From Acidobacteriota bacterium (GTDB lineage: Bacteria > Acidobacteriota > Terriglobia > Bryobacterales > JACQDG01): 5,100 nt of DNA. Below the pieces are notes generated by a model, which saw only the letters and a program-made list of their open reading frames with translations, had not been told where the DNA came from and made no database searches. Shown piece after piece: positions 1 through 4,882 of this stretch. The stretch lies in contig JACQDI010000569.1 in NCBI GenBank assembly GCA_016201195.1, positions 1 through 5,100 of the forward strand, given 5' to 3'. The translations under genes were made by a program, and so were the position numbers. Positions within the stretch are counted from its first letter, which is position 1; each line of letters starts with the position of its first letter.

Positions 1-663
1 CAGCCGGCCATAGAACTCGCTCCCGCCGCGCCCCCCGTAAAGCGCCGCCTGCGGCTCATAGTCCCGCACTTCCGGCGGCAGTCCCTCCATTTCCTCCTCC
101 GGCACGTACGGTGGATTCGACACAATCAGGTCTAGCGCCAGCCCCCCGCACGCCTCCAGTAAATCGGCACAGAAGAAATCCACTCGCGCCTCGAGCCGGC
201 GGGCGTTCTCCTGCGCCAGCCCCAGCGCCTTCAGCGACACATCGGAGGCCCATACCACCGCCCCGGGCATCTCCTTGGCCAGCGTCACCGCCAGACACCC
301 CGACCCCGTCCCCACATCCAGAATTCGTCGCGCTCCGGCAGCTAACCGCAGGGCTGTTTCCACCACCAGCTCCGTCTCCGGCCGTGGGATCAGAGCTGCC
401 GGCGTCACGCGAAACACCCGCCCGTAAAACTCCTGCTGCCCGGTGATGTACTGCGTCGGCTTGCGCTGCAGGCGCTCGTGCAGGTATCGCCCAAAATGCA
501 CCTGCTCGACCGACGTCAGCTCCCGCTCCGGGTGCGCATACAGATCCACCCGCTCGCACCCGATGGCGCGCGCCAGCAACACCTCAGCCGTCAACCGTGG
601 AGCACTGATGCTGTCCTTTTCGAGGATTGTCGTACCCTGCCGAAGCGCCGTCGCGACGTCCAA
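1..663 (-). CDS. prmC: Release factor glutamine methyltransferase PrmC (HemK family), 3' end missing
   Basis: Uses S-adenosylmethionine to N5-methylate the glutamine of the GGQ motif in peptide-chain release factors, in the cytoplasm; this raises termination efficiency. The 221 visible residues show an N-terminal helical substrate-binding part (about 1-70), then QYITGQQEFYG (71-81) and IPRPETE (92-98). The methyltransferase domain follows: the SAM loop DVGTGSGC (116-123), an acidic residue after strand 2 (D141), and the catalytic NPPY (183-186) that binds the target glutamine. EVRDYEPQAALYGG (198-211) is also typical. Family members are about 280 aa, so roughly 60 C-terminal residues lie beyond base 1. 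The frame is closed by a TAG upstream and the only plausible start is TTG at 663-661, preceded by AAGAGAGG four bases upstream; the N-terminus then aligns well with the family. It follows prfA by 40 bases, the common order with its own substrate. Confidence 0.96.
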   Translation of the reverse strand, partial: MDVATALRQGTTILEKDSISAPRLTAEVLLARAIGCERVDLYAHPERELTSVEQVHFGRYLHERLQRKPTQYITGQQEFYGRVFRVTPAALIPRPETELVVETALRLAAGARRILDVGTGSGCLAVTLAKEMPGAVVWASDVSLKALGLAQENARRLEARVDFFCADLLEACGGLALDLIVSNPPYVPEEEMEGLPPEVRDYEPQAALYGGRGGSEFYGRL

Positions 664-667
664 GTCG

Positions 668-675
668 CCTCTCTT
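668..675 (-). promoter_or_regulatory. Ribosome binding site deciding the TTG start of prmC
   Basis: The minus strand reads AAGAGAGG, then CGAC, then TTG. A purine-rich Shine-Dalgarno this close to a TTG, with no ATG or GTG between the upstream in-frame TAG and the conserved N-terminus, supports the unusual start codon. A TTG start generally lowers translation, which would suit an enzyme needed in small amounts; that consequence is inference. Confidence 0.6.
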
Positions 676-677
676 CT

Positions 678-698
678 GCCTACTACCTAGAGCCTACT
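678..698. repeat. Degenerate tandem repeat in prfA–prmC spacer (GCCTACT, 14-bp period)
   Basis: The heptamer GCCTACT occurs at 678-684 and again at 692-698, so the unit is 14 bp and the copies are separated by ACCTAGA. The repeat fills most of the short non-coding gap between the prfA stop and the prmC start and lies just upstream of the prmC Shine-Dalgarno. It resembles decayed short tandem repeats I associate with acidobacterial spacers; that association is from memory and untested. Confidence 0.5.
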
Positions 699-702
699 GC
701 TT

Positions 703-711
703 ATTATACCA
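703..711 (-). promoter_or_regulatory. Possible internal extended -10 promoter for prmC
   Basis: The minus strand carries TGGTATAAT, a perfect -10 hexamer with the extended-10 TG element, overlapping the prfA stop codon TAA. It lies about 40 bases before the prmC TTG start. No good -35 is visible, but extended -10 promoters often lack one. The 11-base string ATTATACCAGC (plus strand, 703-713) is identical to that at 2832-2842 in the promoter proposed for the whole operon. Confidence 0.35.
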
Positions 712-1783
712 GCACCGCTTCCTGCTTCAGCTTCTCTGCCTGGTAGTGCGCCACCAGCGCGTCGATCAGCGGATCGAGCTTGCCGTCGATCACCTGGTCG
801 AGCTGATACAGCGTCAGCCCGATGCGGTGATCTGTCACCCGGTTCTGCGGAAAATTGTAGGTGCGGATTTTCTCGCTGCGGTCCCCGCTCCCCACCATGT
901 TCCGCCGCTCCTCGGCCTGCGCCTCGTGCTGCTTCTGGGCCTCCAGCTCGTAGAGCCGCGACCGCAGCACGCGCAGCGCCTTGGCCCGGTTCTTGATCTG
1001 CGATTTCTCGTCCTGGCAGGAAACGATCAGCCCCGTCGGCAGGTGCGTGATGCGCACCGCCGAGTAGGTCGTGTTCACCGATTGCCCGCCCGGCCCCGAC
1101 GAGCAGAAGGTGTCGATCCGGATGTCCTTCGGGTCGATCTCAATCTCCACCTCGTCGGCCTCCGGCAGTATCGCCACCGTGATCGCCGAGGTGTGGACCC
1201 TGCCTTGCTGCTCGGTCGCCGGCACCCGCTGCACCCGGTGCACTCCGCTCTCGTACTTCATTTTGCTGAACACCTTCTGCCCCGACACCAGTGCGATGAC
1301 TTCTTTGATCCCTCCCAGCGACGATTCGCTCGCCGAGGTGATCTCCGCCCGCCACCCCTGGCTCTCCGCATACCGCGTGTACATGCTGAAGATCTCGGCG
1401 GCAAACAGCGTCGCCTCGTCTCCCCCCGTCCCTGCCCGGATCTCCAACACAATGCTCTTATCGTCGTTCGGATCCTTGGGCAGCAGCAGCCGCCGCAGAT
1501 CCCCCTCGATCTCGCCCCGCTTCTGCTCCAGGCTCGCCATCTCCTGCTGCGCCAGCTCCCGCATCTCCGGGTCCGACTCCTCGAGCATGGACTTGAGGCC
1601 TTCCAGGTCCTTCTGCAGCCGCTTCCACTCCCGGTACTTCTCCACCACCTCGGTCAGGTCGCTGTGCAGCTTGGCCGACTTGCGGTACCGCGCCGAATCC
1701 CCGATCATCGCCGGGTCGGCAAGCTGCGCCGTCAGCTCTTCAAACTTGGCTTCGAGTTGGTCGAGTTTGGCAGTGTATTGCAT
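704..1783 (-). CDS. prfA: Peptide chain release factor 1 (RF1)
   Basis: Reads UAA and UAG stop codons in the ribosomal A site and triggers hydrolysis of peptidyl-tRNA. At 359 aa it is full length for RF1. A coiled N-terminal domain (about 1-95) is followed by EIRAGTGGDEA (114-124) and HRVQRVPATEQQGRVHTSA (182-200). The PAT at 188-190 is the tripeptide anticodon that marks RF1 rather than RF2 (SPF). The catalytic GGQ is at 232-234, within SSGPGGQSVNTTYSAVRITH. The C-terminal region SEKIRTYNFPQNRVTDHRIG (303-322) is also canonical. E. coli-type RF1 has Asp where this protein has Tyr240; I take this as lineage variation. The ATG at 1783 lacks a Shine-Dalgarno and sits directly behind a hairpin/T5 element. 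It lies between the DUF1385 gene and prmC, whose product methylates Q234. Confidence 0.98.
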   Translation of the reverse strand: MQYTAKLDQLEAKFEELTAQLADPAMIGDSARYRKSAKLHSDLTEVVEKYREWKRLQKDLEGLKSMLEESDPEMRELAQQEMASLEQKRGEIEGDLRRLLLPKDPNDDKSIVLEIRAGTGGDEATLFAAEIFSMYTRYAESQGWRAEITSASESSLGGIKEVIALVSGQKVFSKMKYESGVHRVQRVPATEQQGRVHTSAITVAILPEADEVEIEIDPKDIRIDTFCSSGPGGQSVNTTYSAVRITHLPTGLIVSCQDEKSQIKNRAKALRVLRSRLYELEAQKQHEAQAEERRNMVGSGDRSEKIRTYNFPQNRVTDHRIGLTLYQLDQVIDGKLDPLIDALVAHYQAEKLKQEAVLV

Positions 1784-1814
1784 AAAAAGCTGCCGGCGAT
1801 CAGCGGTCAGCTTT
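1784..1814 (-). terminator. Terminator-like hairpin with T5 tail in the prfA leader
   Basis: On the minus strand AAAGCTG (1814-1808) pairs with CAGCTTT (1792-1786), and CCG (1806-1804) pairs with CGG (1795-1793). This gives a ten-pair stem with one bulged A and the 8-base loop CTGATCGC. The downstream arm ends in five Ts (1788-1784) that abut the prfA ATG. It begins on the last base of the DUF1385 stop codon. It could be a weak attenuator or a fold that hides the prfA translation start; the short T run makes full termination doubtful. Its loop and arms also contain the tandem-like GATCAGC/GGTCAGC heptamers (plus strand, 1798-1811). Confidence 0.5.
1798..1811. repeat. Two near-identical heptamers in DUF1385–prfA spacer
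   Basis: GATCAGC (1798-1804) is followed directly by GGTCAGC (1805-1811), a 7-bp period with one mismatch. The sequence lies entirely within the 30-base spacer and forms part of the hairpin described there. It is the same kind of short degenerate spacer repeat seen beside prmC and after the LolA-like gene, although the sequence differs. Confidence 0.4.
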
Positions 1815-2812
1815 CACGAGATGACTAACTCCCCGCCCTGCTGCTTTTCGAGCGCCATCGCCCCTTCGAGCGACGAGATCGAAATCTCCACCTGGTCATC
1901 CGACGGCGGCTTGGTGGTGATCTTCTGCAGCCACAGTCCCGGCGCCACCATCGACGCCCACAGTGTCCCCCGCCGCTTCGCCGCGAACCGGATCACTTCG
2001 TAGCTCAGCCCCGCCACCAACGGCAGCAGCAGTACCCGCGACAGCAGCCGCAGCCCGAAGCTTTGGAACGGCGCCAGCGCGTAGATCAGCATACTGATGG
2101 TCATCACCACCAGCAAAAAGCTCGTCCCGCATCGCTGGTGCAGCGTCGAGAACGTCTGCGCCGTTCCTATCTCCACCGGCCGCCCCGACTCGTAGTTGAA
2201 CACCACCTTGTGCTCGGCCCCGTGGTACTCGAACACCCGCCGGATGTCTTTCATCAGCGACAGAATCCCCAGAAACAACAGGAAGATCGCCATCCGCACC
2301 AGCCCGTCGGCCAGGTTGAAGAAGAAGTAGTGGCCGAGTACGGCGTATTGATTCCGGAGCTGCGTCACCAGAAACAGCGGTACAAACTTGTACAGGAACA
2401 GGAAGAAGCCCACCGAAAAGAGCACATTCAGCGCCATCATGCTGTTCGAAATCGGCGCCGGCTTGCTCTCCTTCCGGCCCGGTTCCGTTTCCAAGGCGGC
2501 GTTGGCCGAAAAGCGCAGCGCCTTGAATCCCAGGATCATCGCCTGCCCCAGCGTCCCCAGGCCCCGGAACACGGGGTATTTGAAGATCCGCCGCCGCTCC
2601 GACGGCCGCACCAGCGGCGCCCGCTCCGCGGCCACCGACCCGTCCGGCCGCCGCACGCTGACGCAGTAGCTGTGGGGAGCCCGCATCATGACCCCCTCGA
2701 TCACCGCCTGCCCGCCCACCAGCAGTTCCTCCCCGCTCTCCAGCACCGGCATCAACTGCAGGTGCGCCGACAGGCGGAAAAACTGCCGTATCTTCCCCAG
2801 AACTGAGTGCAT
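1814..2812 (-). CDS. DUF1385 family (YqhQ-like, COG3872) multi-pass membrane protein
   Basis: The molecular role is unknown; databases often name this family a predicted metal-dependent enzyme. From the chosen start it has 332 aa. The signature VGGQAVIEGVMMR lies at about 32-44. A hydrophobic block follows at 125-151 (LNVLFSVGFFLFLYKFVPLFLV) and a second at 170-187. EYHGAEHK (195-202) and HQRCGTS (225-231) supply conserved His, Glu and Cys that could bind metal. Two more membrane segments lie at about 231-247 and 255-272, then SYEVIRFA and PGLWLQKITT (291-300). I chose ATG 2812 because GGAG lies seven bases upstream and the promoter -10 element covers the next upstream ATG (2833). The frame stays open to an ATG at 2851, and a downstream ATG at 2752 has no ribosome site. 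It leads the prfA–prmC operon, an association also seen in other phyla. Confidence 0.92.
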   Translation of the reverse strand: MHSVLGKIRQFFRLSAHLQLMPVLESGEELLVGGQAVIEGVMMRAPHSYCVSVRRPDGSVAAERAPLVRPSERRRIFKYPVFRGLGTLGQAMILGFKALRFSANAALETEPGRKESKPAPISNSMMALNVLFSVGFFLFLYKFVPLFLVTQLRNQYAVLGHYFFFNLADGLVRMAIFLLFLGILSLMKDIRRVFEYHGAEHKVVFNYESGRPVEIGTAQTFSTLHQRCGTSFLLVVMTISMLIYALAPFQSFGLRLLSRVLLLPLVAGLSYEVIRFAAKRRGTLWASMVAPGLWLQKITTKPPSDDQVEISISSLEGAMALEKQQGGELVIS

Positions 2813-2824
2813 TCCTCTACTCCC
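2813..2824 (-). promoter_or_regulatory. Ribosome binding site deciding the DUF1385 start
   Basis: The minus strand reads GGGAG then TAGAGGA directly before the ATG at 2812. GGAG at seven bases, or GAGGA closer in, can serve as Shine-Dalgarno. Neither of the longer in-frame ATGs (2833, 2851) nor the shorter one (2752) has an equivalent. Confidence 0.6.
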
Positions 2825-2831
2825 GGCCTTC

Positions 2832-2840
2832 ATTATACCA
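2832..2840 (-). promoter_or_regulatory. Extended -10 promoter of the DUF1385–prfA–prmC operon
   Basis: The minus strand carries TGGTATAAT, combining a perfect TATAAT with the upstream TG element. A transcript would start near 2825, giving a leader of about 13 bases before the ATG at 2812. The best -35 match is CTGGCA (four of six) at 15-bp spacing, too short to weigh much. It is back to back with a plus-strand promoter in the same 68-bp divergent spacer. Confidence 0.6.
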
Positions 2841-2864
2841 GCCCCGGGCATTTGCCAGGCTCTT

Positions 2865-2873
2865 TGCTACACT
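2865..2873 (+). promoter_or_regulatory. Extended -10 promoter for the 122-aa membrane protein, near-leaderless
   Basis: TGCTACACT matches an extended -10 (TG, one base, TACACT with four of six consensus bases plus both anchor positions TA...T). Transcription would begin about seven bases later, at or next to the ATG at 2881, so the mRNA would have almost no leader. Only GGGA, two bases before the ATG, resembles a ribosome site, and it is too close to work normally. A -35 is not evident (CGGGCA at 17 bp, three of six). Confidence 0.45.
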
Positions 2874-2880
2874 ACGGGAT

Positions 2881-3249
2881 ATGCTGCGCACGTTCTGGCA
2901 CGCCATCCGTCCGGCGATCTTCTGGCGCCACACGCGCGGCTCCTGGCAGTACGATGTCATGGTCGCTCTCATCCTCGTATTCATCTTTGCCACCCCGCGC
3001 TCCTGGTTCCGCGATCAGCCTCGCATCCCCAATCCTCAGAAGATCGTCATGCTCCCCAGCGAGACCGGGCGTTCCGTTTTCTGGATCGATCCCGACCTGG
3101 TCGGCGAGACGGCCCCCGACCAACTCGAGGCCAAGATTCGCTCCCTGCTCCAAAAGCGGACCGGCAGCGCCATGACCATCCTCAAAGTCGAGCCGGCGAG
3201 GGACGAAGAAGGAAACCTGAAGGGGTACCTGGTCCGGGCCAAGAGTTAG
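2881..3249 (+). CDS. Small single-span membrane protein, conserved hypothetical
   Basis: I do not recognise a named family. The 122 residues comprise a basic, Trp-rich N-terminal region (1-24, with R, H and W residues), then one membrane helix VMVALILVFIFATP (26-39). A soluble part follows (40-122) with a predicted mixed helix/strand segment containing FWIDPDLVGETAPDQLEAKIRSLLQ and ending ILKVEPARDEEGNLKGYLVRAKS. The positive-inside rule and the WQYD before the helix suggest the N-terminus is cytoplasmic and the 80-residue tail is periplasmic. No Cys, lipobox or catalytic motif is visible. The TAG stop is one base before the GTG of the LolA-like gene, so the two are almost certainly one operon and probably translationally coupled. 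The ATG at 2881 directly follows the proposed transcription start. From memory, similar proteins precede LolA-like genes in Acidobacteriota. Confidence 0.88.
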   Translation: MLRTFWHAIRPAIFWRHTRGSWQYDVMVALILVFIFATPRSWFRDQPRIPNPQKIVMLPSETGRSVFWIDPDLVGETAPDQLEAKIRSLLQKRTGSAMTILKVEPARDEEGNLKGYLVRAKS

Positions 3250-3250
3250 C

Positions 3251-3922
3251 GTGCGAATCTTCCCGCTCTTCCTGCTTCTGCTCGTCCCGCTCCGCGCCCA
3301 GACCCTGGACTCCGTCCTCGCCCAGATGGATACAGCCGCCGCCTCTTTCCGGAGTCTCACCGCTCACATCCGCAGCGTCAAGCACACCGCCATTGTCAAC
3401 GACGATACGGTTGACGAAGGAACCCTCTGGGTCCGCCGCGTTCGCCCCAAGGTCTCCCACCTGCTCATCGAGTTCACCGTCCCTGACACCTACTTTGTCG
3501 CCGTTTCCGAGAAGAAAGCGGAAGTCTACCGCCCCAAGATCGCCACCGTGGAAGAGTACGACACGACCCGCTTTCGCAACCTCAAGGACCAAATCTGGCT
3601 GCTCTCGTTCGGCGCCGCCGGCAAGGATCTGACTGCCCATTACCAGGTTAGCCTGAAGGGGCCGGACACAATCGACGGCAAGCCCGCGGTCAAGCTCGAG
3701 CTGATCCCCAAGTCTAAGGAGCTGCTACAGAACATTCCCCGTGTCGAGATGTGGGTTTCCACTTCCCACTGGCAGCCCGTCCAGCAGAAGTTCTACGACG
3801 TCACCCCCGGCGACTACCGCGTCTCCACCTACACCGACCTGAAACTCAACGCCAACTTCCCCGAATCCAAACTGCGCCTGCATCTGCCTCAGGGAACGAA
3901 ACGGGTCCAGCCCCAGAAGTGA
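3251..3922 (+). CDS. LolA-like outer membrane lipoprotein-sorting protein
   Basis: LolA carries lipoproteins across the periplasm from LolCDE to the outer membrane inside a half-barrel of beta strands. This 223-aa protein has a signal peptide (MRIFPLFLLLLVPLRA, cleavage probably before Q17) and no lipobox Cys. Residues 21-45 (VLAQMDTAAASFRSLTAHIRS) match the N-terminal helix. GTLWVRRVRPKVSHLLIEFTVPDTYFVAVSEKKAEVYRPKIATVEEYD (57-104) follows the LolA pattern of a strand, an RP turn and a buried hydrophobic strand. The end is strand-rich (VEMWVSTSHWQPVQQKFYDVTPGDYRVSTYTDLKLN). Length is near the usual 180-220. Start is GTG 3251, one base after the preceding stop, with only a weak AAGAG upstream, so coupling is likely. 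LolCDE is not in the window, and acidobacterial relatives may not be true lipoprotein carriers. Confidence 0.8.
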   Translation: MRIFPLFLLLLVPLRAQTLDSVLAQMDTAAASFRSLTAHIRSVKHTAIVNDDTVDEGTLWVRRVRPKVSHLLIEFTVPDTYFVAVSEKKAEVYRPKIATVEEYDTTRFRNLKDQIWLLSFGAAGKDLTAHYQVSLKGPDTIDGKPAVKLELIPKSKELLQNIPRVEMWVSTSHWQPVQQKFYDVTPGDYRVSTYTDLKLNANFPESKLRLHLPQGTKRVQPQK

Positions 3923-3946
3923 ATTTGGTGATTCGAGATTTGGTGA
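3923..3946. repeat. ATTTGGTGA repeat, 15-bp period, in the convergent spacer
   Basis: ATTTGGTGA occurs at 3923-3931 and again at 3938-3946, with TTCGAG between. It starts immediately after the TGA of the LolA-like gene. Degenerate ATTTGGTGATT strings of this kind recur in acidobacterial spacers in my recollection; I could not check that here. Confidence 0.55.
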
Positions 3947-3949
3947 CTT

Positions 3950-4012
3950 CCCGGCCAATTGGTCCGGAGGTCTGTGCGGGTCCGCCGCCGACTGGCGGCC
4001 TCCCCGGCCAAT
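3950..4012. repeat. Direct repeat CCCGGCCAAT flanking a GC hairpin
   Basis: CCCGGCCAAT is present at 3950-3959 and 4003-4012, a 53-bp offset. The 43 bp between hold a perfect six-pair stem and parts that can extend it (GGAG 3966-3969 with CTCC 4000-4003). The first copy also sits in an imperfect palindrome, CCGGCCAATTGGTCCGG (3951-3967). This may be a spacer repeat, a two-way terminator region, or a small insertion with a target duplication. Confidence 0.45.
3984..3999. terminator. GC hairpin between convergent genes, possible bidirectional terminator
   Basis: GCCGCC (3984-3989), loop GACT, GGCGGC (3994-3999) form a perfect six-pair stem between two genes that converge. No T tract follows on either strand, so it would be a weak factor-independent terminator at best; it may instead stabilise 3' ends. 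No better terminator is visible in the 105-bp spacer. Confidence 0.35.
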
Positions 4013-4027
4013 GCTTCCTTCAGCCGC

Positions 4028-4831
4028 CTACTTCTTCTTCTCGTCCTTTTTCTCGTCCACTACCCCCTGATACTCGATCCCCGTCTGCGACTTGAACTGC
4101 TTGTAGTCCTCGTACTTCACCGTCATCCGCACCCGCTGGTCCCCGCTCTGGAAGTGCAGCACGTCGTCCGCCCGGGTGTACACCGGAAACCAGTATTTCC
4201 CGTCGATCTGGTCCCGATACGTCTCAAACCGCGGGAACTGGTTGTCTGAGTTTTTTTTGCGAATGCCCGTGCCCACCCCGTAGGTCTTCACAATCTGCAA
4301 ATCCCGCTGGTCCACCCAGATCTGCCCGTCGAAATAGCGGTGGCCCTGCTCCATGGTCTTCGGCTTTACGGCGAACACGTAGGTCTCGAGCTCGTCCACT
4401 TTCTGCGGCCCCAGGTAGTTGATCTTGTATTTGGGAATCTCGCTGGCGGTCAGCACAAACGGCTGGACGCTGCGCAGGTCCTGCTCGTCCTCGGGGGTGA
4501 TGATCAGATGCAGAGTGGACACTGGAGCGCGCACTACCCGCTCGAGCCGTTTGCCCTGGGGCGTGAAGATAATGTCCGACACCATCTCATAGCGGCCCCG
4601 CACCACCCCGTCGTCGTCCAGCTCCTGCACGCGCACGGTCTGACGATACGTGTAGTTGTCCCGCGCGATCTTGAACTCGGCTTCCTTGGCGGCAAACTTC
4701 TGGATGATCTCCTCCACCGGCACCGCGGCCGTTCCCACCTTGGCAGGCGTCAGTACCGGCGCCTGCTGCCCCGCTGCCAGGCCCGCCGTAAGCAGCGCAG
4801 CTCCCAAACCCGCAAACCGAACGGAAATCAT
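4028..4831 (-). CDS. Secreted protein with LolA-like features, unnamed family
   Basis: At 267 aa it has a signal peptide (MISVRFAGLGAALLTAGLAAG, cleavage near residue 21) and no lipobox Cys, so it is probably periplasmic. A helix follows (VEEIIQKFAAKEAEFKIARDNYTYRQTVRV, about 39-68), then a beta-rich body. That body has FTPQGKRLERVV (89-100), YVFAVKPKTM, FDGQIWVDQRDLQIVKTYG (167-185) and YWFPVYTRADDVLHF (213-227). The pattern of a strand, 'GxIWVD', 'DLQIVK' and a late 'FPV' strand is that of LolA-fold proteins common in Acidobacteriota; I have no closer family. The C-terminus DEKKDEKKK (259-267) is charged low complexity and encoded by a near-duplicated 12-bp unit. The ATG at 4831 is preceded by GGGGGG, four bases upstream. 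An A8 tract lies inside the gene at residues 192-194. It is convergent with the LolA-like gene and 77 bp downstream of the next minus-strand gene. Confidence 0.82.
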   Translation of the reverse strand: MISVRFAGLGAALLTAGLAAGQQAPVLTPAKVGTAAVPVEEIIQKFAAKEAEFKIARDNYTYRQTVRVQELDDDGVVRGRYEMVSDIIFTPQGKRLERVVRAPVSTLHLIITPEDEQDLRSVQPFVLTASEIPKYKINYLGPQKVDELETYVFAVKPKTMEQGHRYFDGQIWVDQRDLQIVKTYGVGTGIRKKNSDNQFPRFETYRDQIDGKYWFPVYTRADDVLHFQSGDQRVRMTVKYEDYKQFKSQTGIEYQGVVDEKKDEKKK

Positions 4832-4835
4832 AGAT

Positions 4836-4841
4836 CCCCCC
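4836..4841 (-). promoter_or_regulatory. G-rich ribosome binding site of the 267-aa secreted protein
   Basis: The minus strand has six Gs followed by ATCT and the ATG, partly complementary to the 16S 3' end. It is an imperfect Shine-Dalgarno but the only candidate, and it matches the start with the best signal peptide. Confidence 0.45.
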
Positions 4842-4882
4842 AGCTAGCGGACGAACTTCACGCGCCCTCGGTTACACGCCTC

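Noticed and set aside
56..559. A 167-codon minus-strand frame within prmC.
   Set aside because: Gly/Ala-rich frame-shifted shadow; the true frame shows the NPPY and SAM-binding motifs of PrmC.
443..1828. A 461-codon open frame on the plus strand opposite prfA and prmC.
   Set aside because: It is antisense to the clearly conserved prfA; the translation is rich in Arg, Leu, His and Pro, as expected from the reverse complement of GC-biased codons, and it resembles no protein family.
1071..2003. A 310-codon plus-strand frame spanning prfA and the end of DUF1385.
   Set aside because: Ser/Arg-rich low-complexity translation, antisense to two conserved genes and crossing their spacer; a composition artefact.
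2063..2806. A 247-codon plus-strand frame opposite DUF1385.
   Set aside because: His/Arg/Gln/Pro-rich antisense shadow of a conserved membrane protein gene.
1816..2851. Longer DUF1385 start at ATG 2851, adding 13 residues.
   Set aside because: It would lie upstream of the only good promoter -10 and has no ribosome site; the added residues carry nothing conserved.
2852..2873. TTGCCA at 2852-2857 as a -35 for the plus-strand TACACT.
   Set aside because: The spacing is only 10 bp, far below the 16-18 bp needed.
2688..3632. A 314-codon plus-strand frame overlapping the 122-aa and LolA-like genes.
   Set aside because: Ser/Pro/Arg-rich; the other plus-strand frames have a membrane helix, a signal peptide and LolA-like patterns, so this is an out-of-frame shadow.
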